Shown here one piece after another: positions 8,874-18,540 of a DNA stretch of 64,000 nt. Source of the stretch: Asanoa iriomotensis (GTDB taxonomy: Bacteria > Actinomycetota > Actinomycetes > Mycobacteriales > Micromonosporaceae). A program made the translations under genes and the position numbers. The notes under the pieces were generated by a model. The model had not been told where the DNA came from and searched no databases. It was given only the letters and a program-made list of their open reading frames with translations. Numbering within the stretch: position 1 is the first letter of the stretch; each line of letters opens with the position of its first letter. The stretch spans positions 1 through 64,000 of the forward strand of contig NZ_BONC01000030.1 in NCBI RefSeq assembly GCF_016862515.1, in the 5' to 3' direction.

Positions 8874-9329
8874 TCATCGCGGCAGCGCCTCCAAACCGTT
8901 GTGCATGCGAAGGCCGACCGCCAACGCCCGCCGCAGCACCTGCAAACTCGGAGGAACAGCGCCGGACAGGCCCGCAGAGATAGCCAAGCCACCGGTCCGC
9001 GCGACGATGACGGGGCTGTCCTCGCCAACACCGCAACCGCAGAACGGTCGGCGCCCTCGAAGGAGTGCCGATGCCGTCGCGAGCCCGAAGGAACCGAACA
9101 GCGCAGCCGCGAGCGGAAGCATGACCGCCGGCTGCCAACCACCGATGAGGCCGGTGCCGAGGATGACTACGACGCCGGCAACGCTCCGGGCCAAGATCAA
9201 GGCAGACGGCACAAGCCGGTAACCGGCAACGGGCGTTGCGGACCGACGCGGTGCGCGCACCTTCGCGGCCGCAGCCGCGATCAGAAGGAAACCCTGCCAC
9301 GCCGGAACGGCGAACTGGAACTCTCCCAC
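8874..9329 (-). CDS. MauE/DoxX-like redox-associated membrane protein
   Basis: This 151-residue protein has about four transmembrane segments and the CGC motif of MauE-type proteins (RPFCGCGVGEDSPVIVARTG). Relatives of this family help form or transfer disulfides in exported partners; its partner here is not obvious. I place the start at GTG 9329 (VGEFQFAVPAW) because an excellent AAGGGAGG sits seven bases upstream of it. The ATG and TTG codons further upstream overlap or precede that site. It stands alone, without a thioredoxin-like gene next to it. Confidence 0.65.
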   Translation of the reverse strand: MGEFQFAVPAWQGFLLIAAAAAKVRAPRRSATPVAGYRLVPSALILARSVAGVVVILGTGLIGGWQPAVMLPLAAALFGSFGLATASALLRGRRPFCGCGVGEDSPVIVARTGGLAISAGLSGAVPPSLQVLRRALAVGLRMHNGLEALPR

Positions 9330-9529
9330 CGCGCGGCCTCCCTTCATGATCATCAATTAGACTGCGACAGAAGTGCCTCGTCAAGAGGGCAGCGTCTATC
9401 CACCAGAAGCGGTTTGAGCGACCGTCCACATCGGATCTCCGCCGGAACGGTGGTTTGGCGCGAAGAGCGCGTGGTCTCGGGTGGGACTGCCCCAAGTTCG
9501 GTTGACTTGGGGGTTCTGTCGATCAGGCT

Positions 9530-10100
9530 GCGGTTGCGTCGGCCGCGACGAGTTGGCGGCCGACGTCGGTTTGGACCCGGACGAGGCGCAGAAGGCGGCG
9601 AGTGGGCTGCTGACCTTGCTTTCGTTCGGAACCGGGCGTTCGGGCGGCCCTCGGCCTGCGGGCCCGCCCGGAGGTCCTGCTGCGCGATCAGTGGTTGCGA
9701 ACCGTGCCCGCGGAGTCGGTCGGCGTGCTGACGGACAGAGACGCCGTCGACGCATGGGTGCGCGAGCAGACCGGCGGCCTGCTCAACGGGCTCTCGACGC
9801 TCGTGTCCCAGGAGCGGTTGCTGGTGCTCGCAATGGTGTTGACTGTGCGCACTACCTGGAAGGAGCCTTTCGAGGAGGACATGCTCGCGCCGCGCCTCGG
9901 TCCGTGGGCCAGGCGGTCAGCCCATAGTCAGTCGCGATCCGGCCCAGACCTTGACCAGCTCGCGGTGTACGAGATGGCGCATGGCCCGGTCTCGTGCTCG
10001 GCGTCGAGGGCGACAACGGCGCGTGGTCGACTTGGTGCTGGGCCCTCCTGACGCGCCGGCCGGCGTGGTGCTCGCGCCGGGCTCGCGGCTCCCGGCGGCG
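9530..10100 (+). pseudogene. Serpin (serine protease inhibitor) remnant, multiply frameshifted
   Basis: Pieces of an actinobacterial serpin can be read by changing frame. DELAADVGLDPDEAQKAASG comes first, then RARPEVLLRDQWLRTVPAES and DAVDAWVREQTGGLL, then LVLAMVLTVRTTWKEPFEE (the serpin strand with W-x-x-P-F). LDQLAVYEMAHGPV and DLVLGPPDAPAGVVLA follow. The N-terminus and the reactive-centre loop are missing, and at least three frame changes are needed. It is cut off at about 10100, where the IS630 remnant begins. Confidence 0.65.
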
Positions 10101-10560
10101 GTTCACCGGTGCGGGTCGTTGGATGCCTTCCAGGTCGTGGTCCGCTGGAACGTGATCTGGTGGTGACGCAGGAACTGCCGCAGCCGTTCGCCGACCACGA
10201 CGACCCGGTCGGGGTTTATCGGCCAGGCACTCGGCGAGCTTGCGGATGCTCCAGCGGGTGAACGGGCGCCCCAGCGTGGTGGGGCGGGTGTTGGCCGTCA
10301 TACCGGCCCACCGAGGGTCCAGGATGGCCATCCCCATCTCGTTGAACCGATGGATCACCTGACGCACCGAGTCCCCGTCGGCAGTACCAGACGGGCAAAC
10401 GCCGGCACCGTGTTCCCACTCGCAGCGGCGAGCACAACCATCGCCCGCCGCAACCGCAAGACCCCAACCCGGTACCACGGCGCACGAGAGTTGCGTATCG
10501 CTAAGCCGGCCAACGTCTGTGGTCAAGGCACTAGCCAGGGTTGACCGGTTTGGATAAGTT
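10100..10560 (-). pseudogene. IS630-family transposase remnant
   Basis: The minus strand reads as the N-terminal half of an IS630 transposase in at least three frames. The pieces are MVVLAAASGNTVPAFARLV, DSVRQVIHRFNEMGMA with LDPRWAG, RPTTLGRPFTRWSIRKLAE, and DRVVVVGERLRQFLRHHQIT followed by TWKASNDP. The catalytic DDE half is absent. No terminal inverted repeats were found. Confidence 0.7.
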
Positions 10561-10602
10561 GAGAGCAAATTCATCTGCTTCGCTGGGCGGCGGGAGATCG
10601 CG

Positions 10603-11490
10603 GTGGGTTACTACATGGAGATCGCGTCGATGGGTGACCTCGGCGAGATGATTTCCAACTCAGGGCGCTTTTTCGGGAGGCCCTACGGGGCGTACATCAT
10701 CGCCTTGGCGACCCGCGTCGACGAAGAAGCGCTGGAGTGGCTCTATGAATACCGGGAAGCCATGGATTCTCTCACCGGCGAGCTCGTGGCGTTCGTGCTC
10801 TTCTACAACGAGGCCGAGCTGAGGATCGAATCGAGTACCGGTGACTTCGGCAGAAACCATCCGGCGGTGATGATGACCGTGCGAGACATCATCAAAGAAC
10901 GCAAGGAGCCGGAAGACCTGCCCTTGGCTCGCGGTCGCAAGCTGGGGTTTGCCACCGCCATGACCTACGGCTCCGACGCTGTCGCCCGCGAGCTTGAAAT
11001 CATCGACCAGTTGCCCTGCTTCGTCGTCTTCGACGACGCCAGCTCGAACTCGGGCGTGTTCCACACGTTGCCGATGACGGGCCAACGCTCCGACTTCCAG
11101 GTGTTCCGCGAACTCATGTCGGGGTTCGCCGCCGACCCGGCCAACGCCGCATACTCCGCCGTTTCCCGAAAATGGGACCGAGCCGCCGCGAGACGGCTGG
11201 AGTTGGTCAACCGCGTCAGCTACCTGTCGCACGAGGCGGGCGGATCCTCGAAAGTGGCCGAGGCGAAGCAGGAGATCGCCGAGATCGACCGACAGTTGGC
11301 CGTCTACGTCGAGCAGCTCAACCGTCTTCCGAAGCCCTCGCTCGGCCCCCACGTCGACGAGATCCTCAAGGATCGAAAGCGTTCAGCCCGGATGAAAGGG
11401 CTTCGCAAGTCCGCGTCGGCCATCGCGACCAACACGCCAACGGTCCTGGACACGGTGGTCAAGACCGCGTCTTCACTCGGCTACATGTGA
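10603..11490 (+). CDS. Unknown protein, 295 residues, helical C-terminal half
   Basis: I do not recognise the family. The N-terminal half (1-180) is mixed alpha/beta, with protein-like segments such as GAYIIALATRVDEEALEWLY and CFVVFDDASSNSGVFHTLP. Residues 195-270 are charged and helical (KVAEAKQEIAEIDRQLAVYV), likely a coiled coil. There is no signal peptide or membrane segment, so it is probably cytoplasmic. GTG 10603 is chosen because GGGAG lies about seven bases upstream; ATG 10615 is an alternative. It is intact between decayed remnants on both sides and has no operon partner, so it may be horizontally acquired cargo. That is inference. Confidence 0.6.
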   Translation: MGYYMEIASMGDLGEMISNSGRFFGRPYGAYIIALATRVDEEALEWLYEYREAMDSLTGELVAFVLFYNEAELRIESSTGDFGRNHPAVMMTVRDIIKERKEPEDLPLARGRKLGFATAMTYGSDAVARELEIIDQLPCFVVFDDASSNSGVFHTLPMTGQRSDFQVFRELMSGFAADPANAAYSAVSRKWDRAAARRLELVNRVSYLSHEAGGSSKVAEAKQEIAEIDRQLAVYVEQLNRLPKPSLGPHVDEILKDRKRSARMKGLRKSASAIATNTPTVLDTVVKTASSLGYM

Positions 11491-11509
11491 TCGCCGTCCC
11501 CGCCAATCG

Positions 11510-12010
11510 CGGGAGGAACGGATGCCGCTACTGCGGGTGGCGGCGAGTGCCAGCAGGATAAGCAGAGCCGAATAGACGGCGACGGTCCCGATCGGCCCGC
11601 CCACCGTAGCAGCATGCCGGCGAGCTACGGTCCGAACGGCAACGCAGCCTTGGTGAAAGGGTTGATGGCCGCGTCGACGCTGCCCTGGATCGGTTCGGGG
11701 CCGTGAGTCACGATGTAGCCTAGGACGCCCGCCGTCGCGGCCGGGCCGAGGAAGAACGCGGCGCCGCGGACGGCACCGATGGCGCAGGCCGATTCCGCGA
11801 CCGCCATCAGCGGTGACCAGCGCCGTCGTCCAGCCGAACGCGACGATGAGGGTTCGCGGCGCGAGCCAGGCCGTCAGCCGTGGCGCGGCAAGCGCGCCGG
11901 TGGGGCCGCCCGCGCGGGCAATGGAGAAGAGTGCGCCGACCTCACCCGGCCCAGCGGCGTGTGCCCTGGCCAGCATCACCGACACCGGGCCGCTGCCGCC
12001 CTTGATGCCT
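11510..12010 (-). pseudogene. MFS transporter remnant (C-terminal half)
   Basis: The minus strand reads, over several frames, as the last helices of an MFS exporter. The pieces are GEVGALFSIARAGGPTGALA, LTAWLAPRTLIVAFGWTTAL, AFFLGPAATAGVLGYIVTHG, INPFTKAALPFGP and VAVYSALLILLALAATRS. Stops and frame changes interrupt it, and the N-terminal half is missing. Confidence 0.6.
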
Positions 12011-12449
12011 TGACACGTGCGGTGGCTCTGCCCGCATCGCGTGCGACCTCGGAACGACAAGCCGGCCGCTGCGGCGCCTTGCCGACCGGGGCAGGGCAAC
12101 GCCGGCCGCCGCACCCCGCTGACCGCAACCTAACGCCGGCGCCGGTACCCAGATCACGGCCTCCGCGGCGACACCCTTCTACTCACAAACCCGCGAGGTC
12201 TGGTGATCGACCAAGGGGGTAGGTCGCCCTCAAGAAGGCGCTTCGACGATCCTCCCAGCACCTGTCGGACGCGGCGGACCACGCCGGCCTTTCCAGGCGC
12301 CGCCGGACCTCGCGGGAGGCTGCTGCTGGCCGTCCACGCCGATGGACGTCAGGACGCGTCGCCGGTTAGATCCGATCTATGTGGCCTTGCGATGGCCTAT
12401 CGACCGTGAAGGTTGCCACTTTGGATCGACAGTCGTACGATCACTCGAC
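12011..12449. other. Gap upstream of the GH95 gene
   Basis: About 440 bases between the MFS remnant and the GH95 operator. I see no gene; short frames here lack ribosome sites and family matches. Confidence 0.5.
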
Positions 12450-12468
12450 CCAGACATCCGATGTCTGG
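12450..12468. promoter_or_regulatory. Palindromic operator upstream of the GH95 gene
   Basis: CCAGACATCCGATGTCTGG is a near-perfect palindrome (nine-base arms, one central base), 108 bases before the GTG start. The ACATC-N-GATGT core resembles operators of GntR/FadR-type sugar regulators. No regulator gene lies next to it, so the binding protein is unknown. Confidence 0.55.
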
Positions 12469-12575
12469 TCGTACACCTGTTCGTCGAGATCGGAGCGCCG
12501 CGCGCAAGCCCGACAGGACGTGAGGTCGGCGGTGCTCGATCGGTCGAGGGATGTTCGATCAAAGGAGAGAGAACT

Positions 12576-15500
12576 GTGCCAACGACCAATCGGTATCGAA
12601 GGAATGGATCCGCCGCTCTCGGCGTGAGGCGGCGAGCGAGGAGGTGGATCGCCGGTTCGCTCGTTCTCATGCTCGGCGTGGGCGGCGTCGTGTCGCTGAG
12701 CGCCCCGGTCGCCGCCGCGGAGCAGCCCGACATCTACGGCGAGCAGCCCGCTCTGAAGGCTTGGTATTCGGCACCCGCGGGGCCGGCGAACGACAAGGCG
12801 CTCGCGTGGGAGAAGGAGAGCATCCCGCTCGGGAACGGCTTCATGGGCGCCGGCATCATGGGCGGCGTCGACAGCGACGAGATCATCATCAACGATCACA
12901 CCTACTGGACCGGGGGGCCCGGGCAGAATCCCGCCTATGACGGCGGGTTCAGCGCCAAGACCTCGGCAGAGAACGCCGCCAACGTCAAGAAGGCGCAGGA
13001 CCTGCTGCAGGCTGCCTGGGACGCGACGTCGCCCGCGACCGTCGACGCGGAAGGCAGGATCACGCCGGCGACAACGCCGAGCGGAGCGGCGATGTCCGCG
13101 ATAACCAGCACGGTCGACCAGCTCAAGGGAGTCAAGAACAACTTCGGCAGCTACCGGCAGCTCAGTACGGTCGCCATGAGCTCCAGTGACATCATCGAGC
13201 TCACCGGGTTCTCGGCGAACTACACCAACCCGAACAACGCGAACGAAGGCACCGCGGCGCTGTTCGACGGGACCACGGGAACGAAGATGTACGCCGACCG
13301 GTTCGGCCGGCCCACCGCTGACAGGCCGTACGAGGTGCAGTGGTCGTATTCCCATCCGTTTGTGGCATCCACTTACCGCCTCGCGACCGGCAACGACGTT
13401 CCCGGGCGCGATTTCAAGAGCTGGCAGTTGTACGGCAAGCAGGGCGGCTCGGACTGGGTGCTCGTCGACACGGTGACGGATGCCGCGTTCGGCGCGCCCC
13501 GGCAGACGTACAAGTCGTTCGAGGTGGACGTTCCCGGGTCGTACGACGCGTACAAGATGGCCGTGACCGAAACGGTGGCCGGTGCCGACCCGCAGATGTC
13601 GGAGATCCAGGTCATCCTTCCCTCGACCGAGGGCGACCCGGTGACGAACTACCGGCGCGAGCTGGATCTCGACGGCAGCAAGGCCTCGGTGTCGTACACG
13701 CGGGATGATGTCAATTTCGCGCGCGAGTACTTCGTCTCGAATCCTGGCAACGTGATGGCGATCCGGCTGAGCGCCTCGGAGCCGGGTCAGATCACACAGT
13801 CCTTCTCGATCCGGCCGATCGACCCGCAGTCCATTGTGGCCGAAGGTGACACGGTGACGGCCACCGGCTGGGTCGGCGGTCACAACCAGGCCGCGGACGA
13901 CGTCAACAAGTTCAACGACGCGCTCCACTACGCCCAACAGCTGAAGGTCATCCCCCAGGGCGAGAACGCCGAGCTGGTCACGTCGGGGAAAGCGATCACG
14001 GTCAAGAACGCCGACTCGGTCCTCGTGCTCACCACGACGGACACCAACTACCAGCAGGACGTTACGGCCGACCCGCTGTATCCGGGCGAGAAGCCGCTGA
14101 ACAACTACTTCGACGGGCGTGACCCGCTGATCGACGTCGCGCAGCGCATCGACGCGGCGTCCGGGCGGACGTTCGACGAGCTTTACGCGACCCACCTGGC
14201 CGACTACAAGTCGCTCTTCGACCGGGTCAAGCTGAACCTCGGAAACGTCGCGTCCGTGACCAACAAGACGACCCCGCAGTTGTTGGCCGGGTACCGCGCA
14301 GGCACGAACACCGCGGCCGAGAACCGCTACCTCGAGACGCTGTACTACCAGTTCGGACGCTACCTGCTCATCTCGTCGTCACGTCCGGGAGGGCTCCCGG
14401 CGAACCTGCAGGGGATCTGGGCCTACGGCACGAACGTCCCGTGGAGCGGCGACTACCACGCGAACATCAACCTGCAGATGAACTACTGGCTCGCCGAGCA
14501 GACGAACCTCTCCGAGTTGACCGAGCCGCTGATCAGCTATGTCGACAGCCTGGTGCCACGGGGCACCGAGGGTGCCGAGCGGGTTTTCGGTGCGGGCACC
14601 CGCGGGTGGACCACGTGGCACGAGAACAACATCTGGGGCAACACCGCTCCCGCGGTGTCGGACGCGTTCTACAGCCCGGAGGACGGCGCCTGGCTCGCCC
14701 AGCATGTCTGGGAGCACTATCAGTTCACGAAGGACGTCGACTTCCTCGCGGAGCATTACGACATGCTGCGTGATGCCGCGCTGTTCTGGGTGGACACTCT
14801 CGTGCTGGACTCGAAGAGCAACAAGCTCGTCGTGAGCCCGTCATACTCGCCGGAGCACGGACCATACTCGCTGGGCGCGACACAGCCGCAGTCGGTCGTG
14901 ATCGGCATCTTCGAGGACGTCATCGAGGCACACGAGGTTCTCGGCAACCGACTCAACACGGCTGACGCGGCGAACGGCCTCGAGGGCCGCGCTGCCGAGG
15001 ACGCGTACCTCGACGAGATCGCCACGGCCAAGGACGGCATGCTCGACCTGCAGGTCGCTCCGCAGGGCACCTACACCCAGAACGGCCGACAGTACCCCGG
15101 CGGACAGTTGCAGGAGTGGCAGCACCCCATCGCCATCGACTTCACCGGCGACGGCAGCCACCGCCACACCAACCACCTCTACGCCCTGCACCCTGGTGAC
15201 CAGGTCGTCGCAGGCCGGAGCGCGGAAGAGGACGCGTTCGTGAACGCGATGAAGGTGACGCTCAACACCCGCGGCGATTCGTCGACGGGGTGGTCGATGG
15301 CTTGGAAGTTGAACTTCTGGTCCCGGGTCCGCGACGGCGACCGTGCGCACGTCCTGTACAGCAACCTGCTGAAGCAGGGCACCTATGACAACTTGTGGGA
15401 TGCGCACCCGCCGTTCCAGATCGACGGGAACTTCGGCGGCACGGCCGGGGCGACCGAGATGCTCCTGCAGTCCCAGGGCGACGCCATCGAACTCCTGCCG

Positions 15501-16019
15501 GCGATGCCTCAGGTCTGGGACACCGGCTCCGTGACGGGTCTGCGCGCTCGTGGAGACGTCGGAGTGGACATCGCGTGGGCCGACGGCACGCTCTCCGAGG
15601 CTGTCGTGACCCCGGACGTCGCACAGACCCTCACCCTCAAGAGCCCGGGCATCGCCCACAAGAGGGTGACGGACTCGAACGGCAACGAGGTGCGGTTCGA
15701 GGCAATGGCGAACTACGACGGCGACCTGGACGGCAACACGATCCGGTTCGACGGGCAAGCCGGTGAAACCTACCGGATCTCGGACGGGCCCGGGTTCTCG
15801 ACGGTCTTCTGGCTCGTCGATCGTGCCGTGAGCGTCGGGCATCTCACCGGCCAGACCGCGGAAGAAGTTCGCAAGCACATCGAGAAGGCGGAGTCCCTCG
15901 CCGATTCGCCCGCGTCACACCGGGCGGTCGTCGCACAGCTCGACAACGCGGCACGGAAGGGTCGGGCGAGCGCGGAGCTGGTGGATGCACTCCAGGCACT
16001 GGAGGCCAGATTCCGCTGA
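12576..16019 (+). CDS. Secreted GH95 alpha-L-fucosidase with inserted discoidin-like domain
   Basis: This 1147-residue enzyme should hydrolyse terminal alpha-L-fucose from glycans outside the cell. GTG 12576 follows AAAGGAGAG, and the N-terminus is a Sec signal (Arg-rich, then [20 protein letters not shown]). The GH95 beta-sandwich starts at about residue 55 ([16 protein letters not shown]). It is interrupted at about 205-348 by an F5/8 type C-like module ([20 protein letters not shown] to the SEIQVILPS strand). The (alpha/alpha)6 catalytic part shows [16 protein letters not shown] (about 629), a Glu in SPEHGP (about 757) and DGNFGG (about 950). Those are the regions that hold the known GH95 catalytic residues. 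No transporter or fucose catabolic gene lies nearby. Confidence 0.9.
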   Translation: MPTTNRYRRNGSAALGVRRRARRWIAGSLVLMLGVGGVVSLSAPVAAAEQPDIYGEQPALKAWYSAPAGPANDKALAWEKESIPLGNGFMGAGIMGGVDSDEIIINDHTYWTGGPGQNPAYDGGFSAKTSAENAANVKKAQDLLQAAWDATSPATVDAEGRITPATTPSGAAMSAITSTVDQLKGVKNNFGSYRQLSTVAMSSSDIIELTGFSANYTNPNNANEGTAALFDGTTGTKMYADRFGRPTADRPYEVQWSYSHPFVASTYRLATGNDVPGRDFKSWQLYGKQGGSDWVLVDTVTDAAFGAPRQTYKSFEVDVPGSYDAYKMAVTETVAGADPQMSEIQVILPSTEGDPVTNYRRELDLDGSKASVSYTRDDVNFAREYFVSNPGNVMAIRLSASEPGQITQSFSIRPIDPQSIVAEGDTVTATGWVGGHNQAADDVNKFNDALHYAQQLKVIPQGENAELVTSGKAITVKNADSVLVLTTTDTNYQQDVTADPLYPGEKPLNNYFDGRDPLIDVAQRIDAASGRTFDELYATHLADYKSLFDRVKLNLGNVASVTNKTTPQLLAGYRAGTNTAAENRYLETLYYQFGRYLLISSSRPGGLPANLQGIWAYGTNVPWSGDYHANINLQMNYWLAEQTNLSELTEPLISYVDSLVPRGTEGAERVFGAGTRGWTTWHENNIWGNTAPAVSDAFYSPEDGAWLAQHVWEHYQFTKDVDFLAEHYDMLRDAALFWVDTLVLDSKSNKLVVSPSYSPEHGPYSLGATQPQSVVIGIFEDVIEAHEVLGNRLNTADAANGLEGRAAEDAYLDEIATAKDGMLDLQVAPQGTYTQNGRQYPGGQLQEWQHPIAIDFTGDGSHRHTNHLYALHPGDQVVAGRSAEEDAFVNAMKVTLNTRGDSSTGWSMAWKLNFWSRVRDGDRAHVLYSNLLKQGTYDNLWDAHPPFQIDGNFGGTAGATEMLLQSQGDAIELLPAMPQVWDTGSVTGLRARGDVGVDIAWADGTLSEAVVTPDVAQTLTLKSPGIAHKRVTDSNGNEVRFEAMANYDGDLDGNTIRFDGQAGETYRISDGPGFSTVFWLVDRAVSVGHLTGQTAEEVRKHIEKAESLADSPASHRAVVAQLDNAARKGRASAELVDALQALEARFR

Positions 16020-16074
16020 ATTGTGGCACCACGGGTGCCCGGCGACGTGGTCGCGGGGCACCTGGCGGGTGGTG

Positions 16075-16220
16075 CTCCCGCAGTGCCCTCGATGATCGCG
16101 TACGCCAGCTTGGCGGCCCGACCGACCGCGTGGGCCAGGTCCGGGCAGCTGCGGCGAGCAGGTCGATCGCCTCGCGCAGGTACCGCCATACGGTGCTGAC
16201 CGACACCGCGAACCCGACCG
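16075..16220 (-). pseudogene. Transposase fragment (IS5-like)
   Basis: The minus strand reads VSVSTVWRYLREAIDLLAAA and then, after a one-base frame change, PDLAHAVGRAAKLAYAIIEGT. This matches the helix-turn-helix linker and first catalytic strand of IS5-type transposases. Both ends are missing. It sits between the GH95 and multicopper oxidase genes. Confidence 0.5.
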
Positions 16221-16225
16221 CCTGG

Positions 16226-17698
16226 CTATTCGGGTCGGTTGCCGTGCTCGCCGCCGAGGACGTACGGCGTCGTCACGCCCTCGTACATCAAGTGGACGAT
16301 GAGCCCCTCCACGGCGTGGTTCAGGTTGTGACAGTGGTCAGCCCAGGTCCCAGGGTTGTCGGCGACGAAGGCGATCTCGTAGGTCTCGCCGTCGTCCACG
16401 TTGAGCGAATCGACCCACCACGGGCTGCCCGTCGCGGCGACTCCATTCCTGCTCAGCACGACCACGTGGTGGCCGTGGAGGTGCATCGGATGTACCTCAC
16501 CGCTGTTGTTGCTGATCGTCATGCGGACGACATCACCGTCGGACACCAGGTAGGTGGGCACGTCGGGGTACAGGCGATCGTTGACAGTCCAGTAGTAGGC
16601 AGGCTTGCCGTCGAGGAAACCGAAGCGCCGCCCGATGTCGTACCTGAACGTCCGGTCCCGCTCGTCGGCGTTGAAGCCGAGCGGGGCCGGCGTGCCGTAC
16701 CGAAGAAGGTCCACCGTTGCCGTCGGCCGCGAGGCGAAAGGGGCGTCGAAAGAGCTCGAGCCCAGCACCACGGAGAGCGCCCCGCCGACCTGGATCCGGA
16801 CCGGGGCGCCGCCGGCCGGCATCGTCACCTCCAGATCGGCCCGGGCACCGGCGGTGACGAGCACGGCCTCGCCATCGATGGACGTCGGCCCGTTCAGGTC
16901 GGTGCCGTCCACCGCGACGAGGCGAGCGGACGCGCCGGTGACCCACACGGACGTCGGGCCGTTGTCGGTGTTGATGACCCGGACCCGGGCCCGGCTCCCG
17001 GGCGGGATGGTGACGGCGATGTCGTTCTCCTGCCCGTTGAGAGTCCGGATGCCGCGGTAGAGGTGGGTCAGCGTCACCACGTCGGTAACCTCATCGGCGG
17101 ACCCGGTGGGCCGCACCACCAGTGGCCCGAGCAGGCCACCGATGACCTGCTCGTGCGAGATCTGGTGCGAGTGGTACCAGAACGTGCCGGCCTGGTCCGG
17201 CACGAACCGGTAGACGAACTGCTCACCCGGCCGGACCGCGTCCTGCGTTATGCCGGCCACGCCGTCGGCGGCGTTGGGAACATCGACGCCATGCCAATGC
17301 AGTGTGGCGCCGTCCGGTACGGACTCGTTGACGAGCCGGACCTCCACAAGTTGACCGACCGTCGCCTCGATCAGCGGACCAGGCGACCGCCCGTTGACGG
17401 TGTATCCGTCGATTTCTCGCCCCGATGCCAGCCGGAACCGTTCCTTGCGGACGGTCAGCGTGACCGACACATCCGCCGGTCGATCGGGGTCGGCGACCAG
17501 ACTGGTGATGGTGCGCGCCGAGTCCCCGTGGGACCCATGCCCTCCGTGGCCGGTGCCGCCGTCGTCGACGTATCCCATATCCATAATGGAGTATGGGTCG
17601 GGCAACAGGCTCCGCTGCCACTGCCAGACGAGCGGGCCCGCGATGAGCAACGTCGCGGCGATCGCCACAGCCAGGCGAAGACGTCGGTTACGCAGCAT
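16226..17698 (-). CDS. Multicopper oxidase (laccase-like)
   Basis: This 490-residue protein should oxidise phenols or metal ions with reduction of oxygen to water on the outer face of the membrane. An N-terminal membrane anchor (residues 9-26) is followed by a His/Gly-rich stretch (GGTGHGGHGSHG). The four copper motifs are present: HWHG (134-137), WYHSHQ (about 174), HPMHLHGHHV (about 415) and HCHNLNHAVEGL (about 460). The last contains the T1-copper Cys and its ligands. Three cupredoxin domains fit the length. It follows the small membrane protein gene at 17705 by six bases, so the two form an operon. Confidence 0.88.
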   Translation of the reverse strand: MLRNRRLRLAVAIAATLLIAGPLVWQWQRSLLPDPYSIMDMGYVDDGGTGHGGHGSHGDSARTITSLVADPDRPADVSVTLTVRKERFRLASGREIDGYTVNGRSPGPLIEATVGQLVEVRLVNESVPDGATLHWHGVDVPNAADGVAGITQDAVRPGEQFVYRFVPDQAGTFWYHSHQISHEQVIGGLLGPLVVRPTGSADEVTDVVTLTHLYRGIRTLNGQENDIAVTIPPGSRARVRVINTDNGPTSVWVTGASARLVAVDGTDLNGPTSIDGEAVLVTAGARADLEVTMPAGGAPVRIQVGGALSVVLGSSSFDAPFASRPTATVDLLRYGTPAPLGFNADERDRTFRYDIGRRFGFLDGKPAYYWTVNDRLYPDVPTYLVSDGDVVRMTISNNSGEVHPMHLHGHHVVVLSRNGVAATGSPWWVDSLNVDDGETYEIAFVADNPGTWADHCHNLNHAVEGLIVHLMYEGVTTPYVLGGEHGNRPE

Positions 17699-17704
17699 CG
17701 GTTC

Positions 17705-18175
17705 TCACGCCGCCGATCGGACGGCTTCGCCTTCCGCCCTGCGGTCAACGCCCGCGACGGCTCGGACCCGACGCCCAGCGTGCAACGCGGCGAGGAACAG
17801 CACAATCGCGTTCAGGCCGTGCAGCGCGCCGGCGGCCGGTAAGTCATGGCCGAGGTAACCGAGCTGGCCTTGGACGACAGCGAGCATCACGACGATGCCG
17901 GCCCACTTCACGCCGCCGGGAATCTTCGCGAAGAACGAGAGAACCAGCGTAATCAATGCGATCCCCGGAATGATCAGGCCGCCGTTCAGGCCGTGCAGCG
18001 GGATCCCCAGGATCTCCGGGAAGATGATCTGCCTGTCCTCCATGACGGCCTTGTCGAAGACGCCCCCGTTGTTGACCCACTTGGTGAGCCCGGCGATGGC
18101 CCAGACCATCAGCATGGCCTGCACGACGACCTCGGCAGCGACGACGTACGCCAAGACCTTGTAGACCTTTCTCAT
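17705..18175 (-). CDS. DUF6220-like four-helix membrane protein
   Basis: This 156-residue protein has four predicted transmembrane helices (about residues 8-28, 58-80, 85-105 and 112-132) with conserved-looking His residues in FPEILGIPLHGLNGG and ALHGLNAIVLF. It resembles the DUF6220 group of small actinobacterial membrane proteins. The paired His residues could bind heme or copper; that is inference. The start at 18175 has GGAAAGGAAC upstream; the extra 63 upstream codons look non-coding. It is the first gene of a two-gene operon with the multicopper oxidase and may supply copper or electrons to it. Confidence 0.65.
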   Translation of the reverse strand: MRKVYKVLAYVVAAEVVVQAMLMVWAIAGLTKWVNNGGVFDKAVMEDRQIIFPEILGIPLHGLNGGLIIPGIALITLVLSFFAKIPGGVKWAGIVVMLAVVQGQLGYLGHDLPAAGALHGLNAIVLFLAALHAGRRVRAVAGVDRRAEGEAVRSAA

Positions 18176-18540
18176 GACCGTTCCTTTCCTAGCTCGAGCG
18201 TGCGGGACGCGGATGCGGTTTGTTGATGCGGAAACCGTGACGCAGCCTGCGCCTGGGTCGGTCCCGCCGTGGTACGGGGTCGTTGGGGGCGGCACGGGCA
18301 CGCCCTGCAGCAGCACGCCGGTGCAGACGGGTCGACCGTAGAGCCGGACGGCTGGGCTCGTCATCGGTGCAACCCCGTAGATGCCTTCAGTGCCAGCACT
18401 TATCGGCGATGCCGTGGTGGCGCGACATCAAGCTAGGCCCAGGCGTCCTCGCCAAGAAGGCCCACGACACGCACGTCCGGTCGAACGTTCAGACCGAGGT
18501 ACAGGAGCACCGCCGACCATGCTGTTGATTCAGTTGACGG
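18176..18540. other. Gap between two minus-strand genes
   Basis: About 365 bases that should contain the promoter of the DUF6220-multicopper oxidase operon. No gene, repeat or clear operator seen. Confidence 0.5.

Noticed and set aside
12441-14195. A 584-residue minus-strand open frame
   Set aside because: It lies antisense to the GH95 gene, is rich in Arg, Val and Gly as high-GC shadows are, and has no ribosome site or family match.
16130-17842. A 570-residue plus-strand open frame
   Set aside because: It is antisense to the multicopper oxidase, whose copper motifs prove the minus strand is coding.
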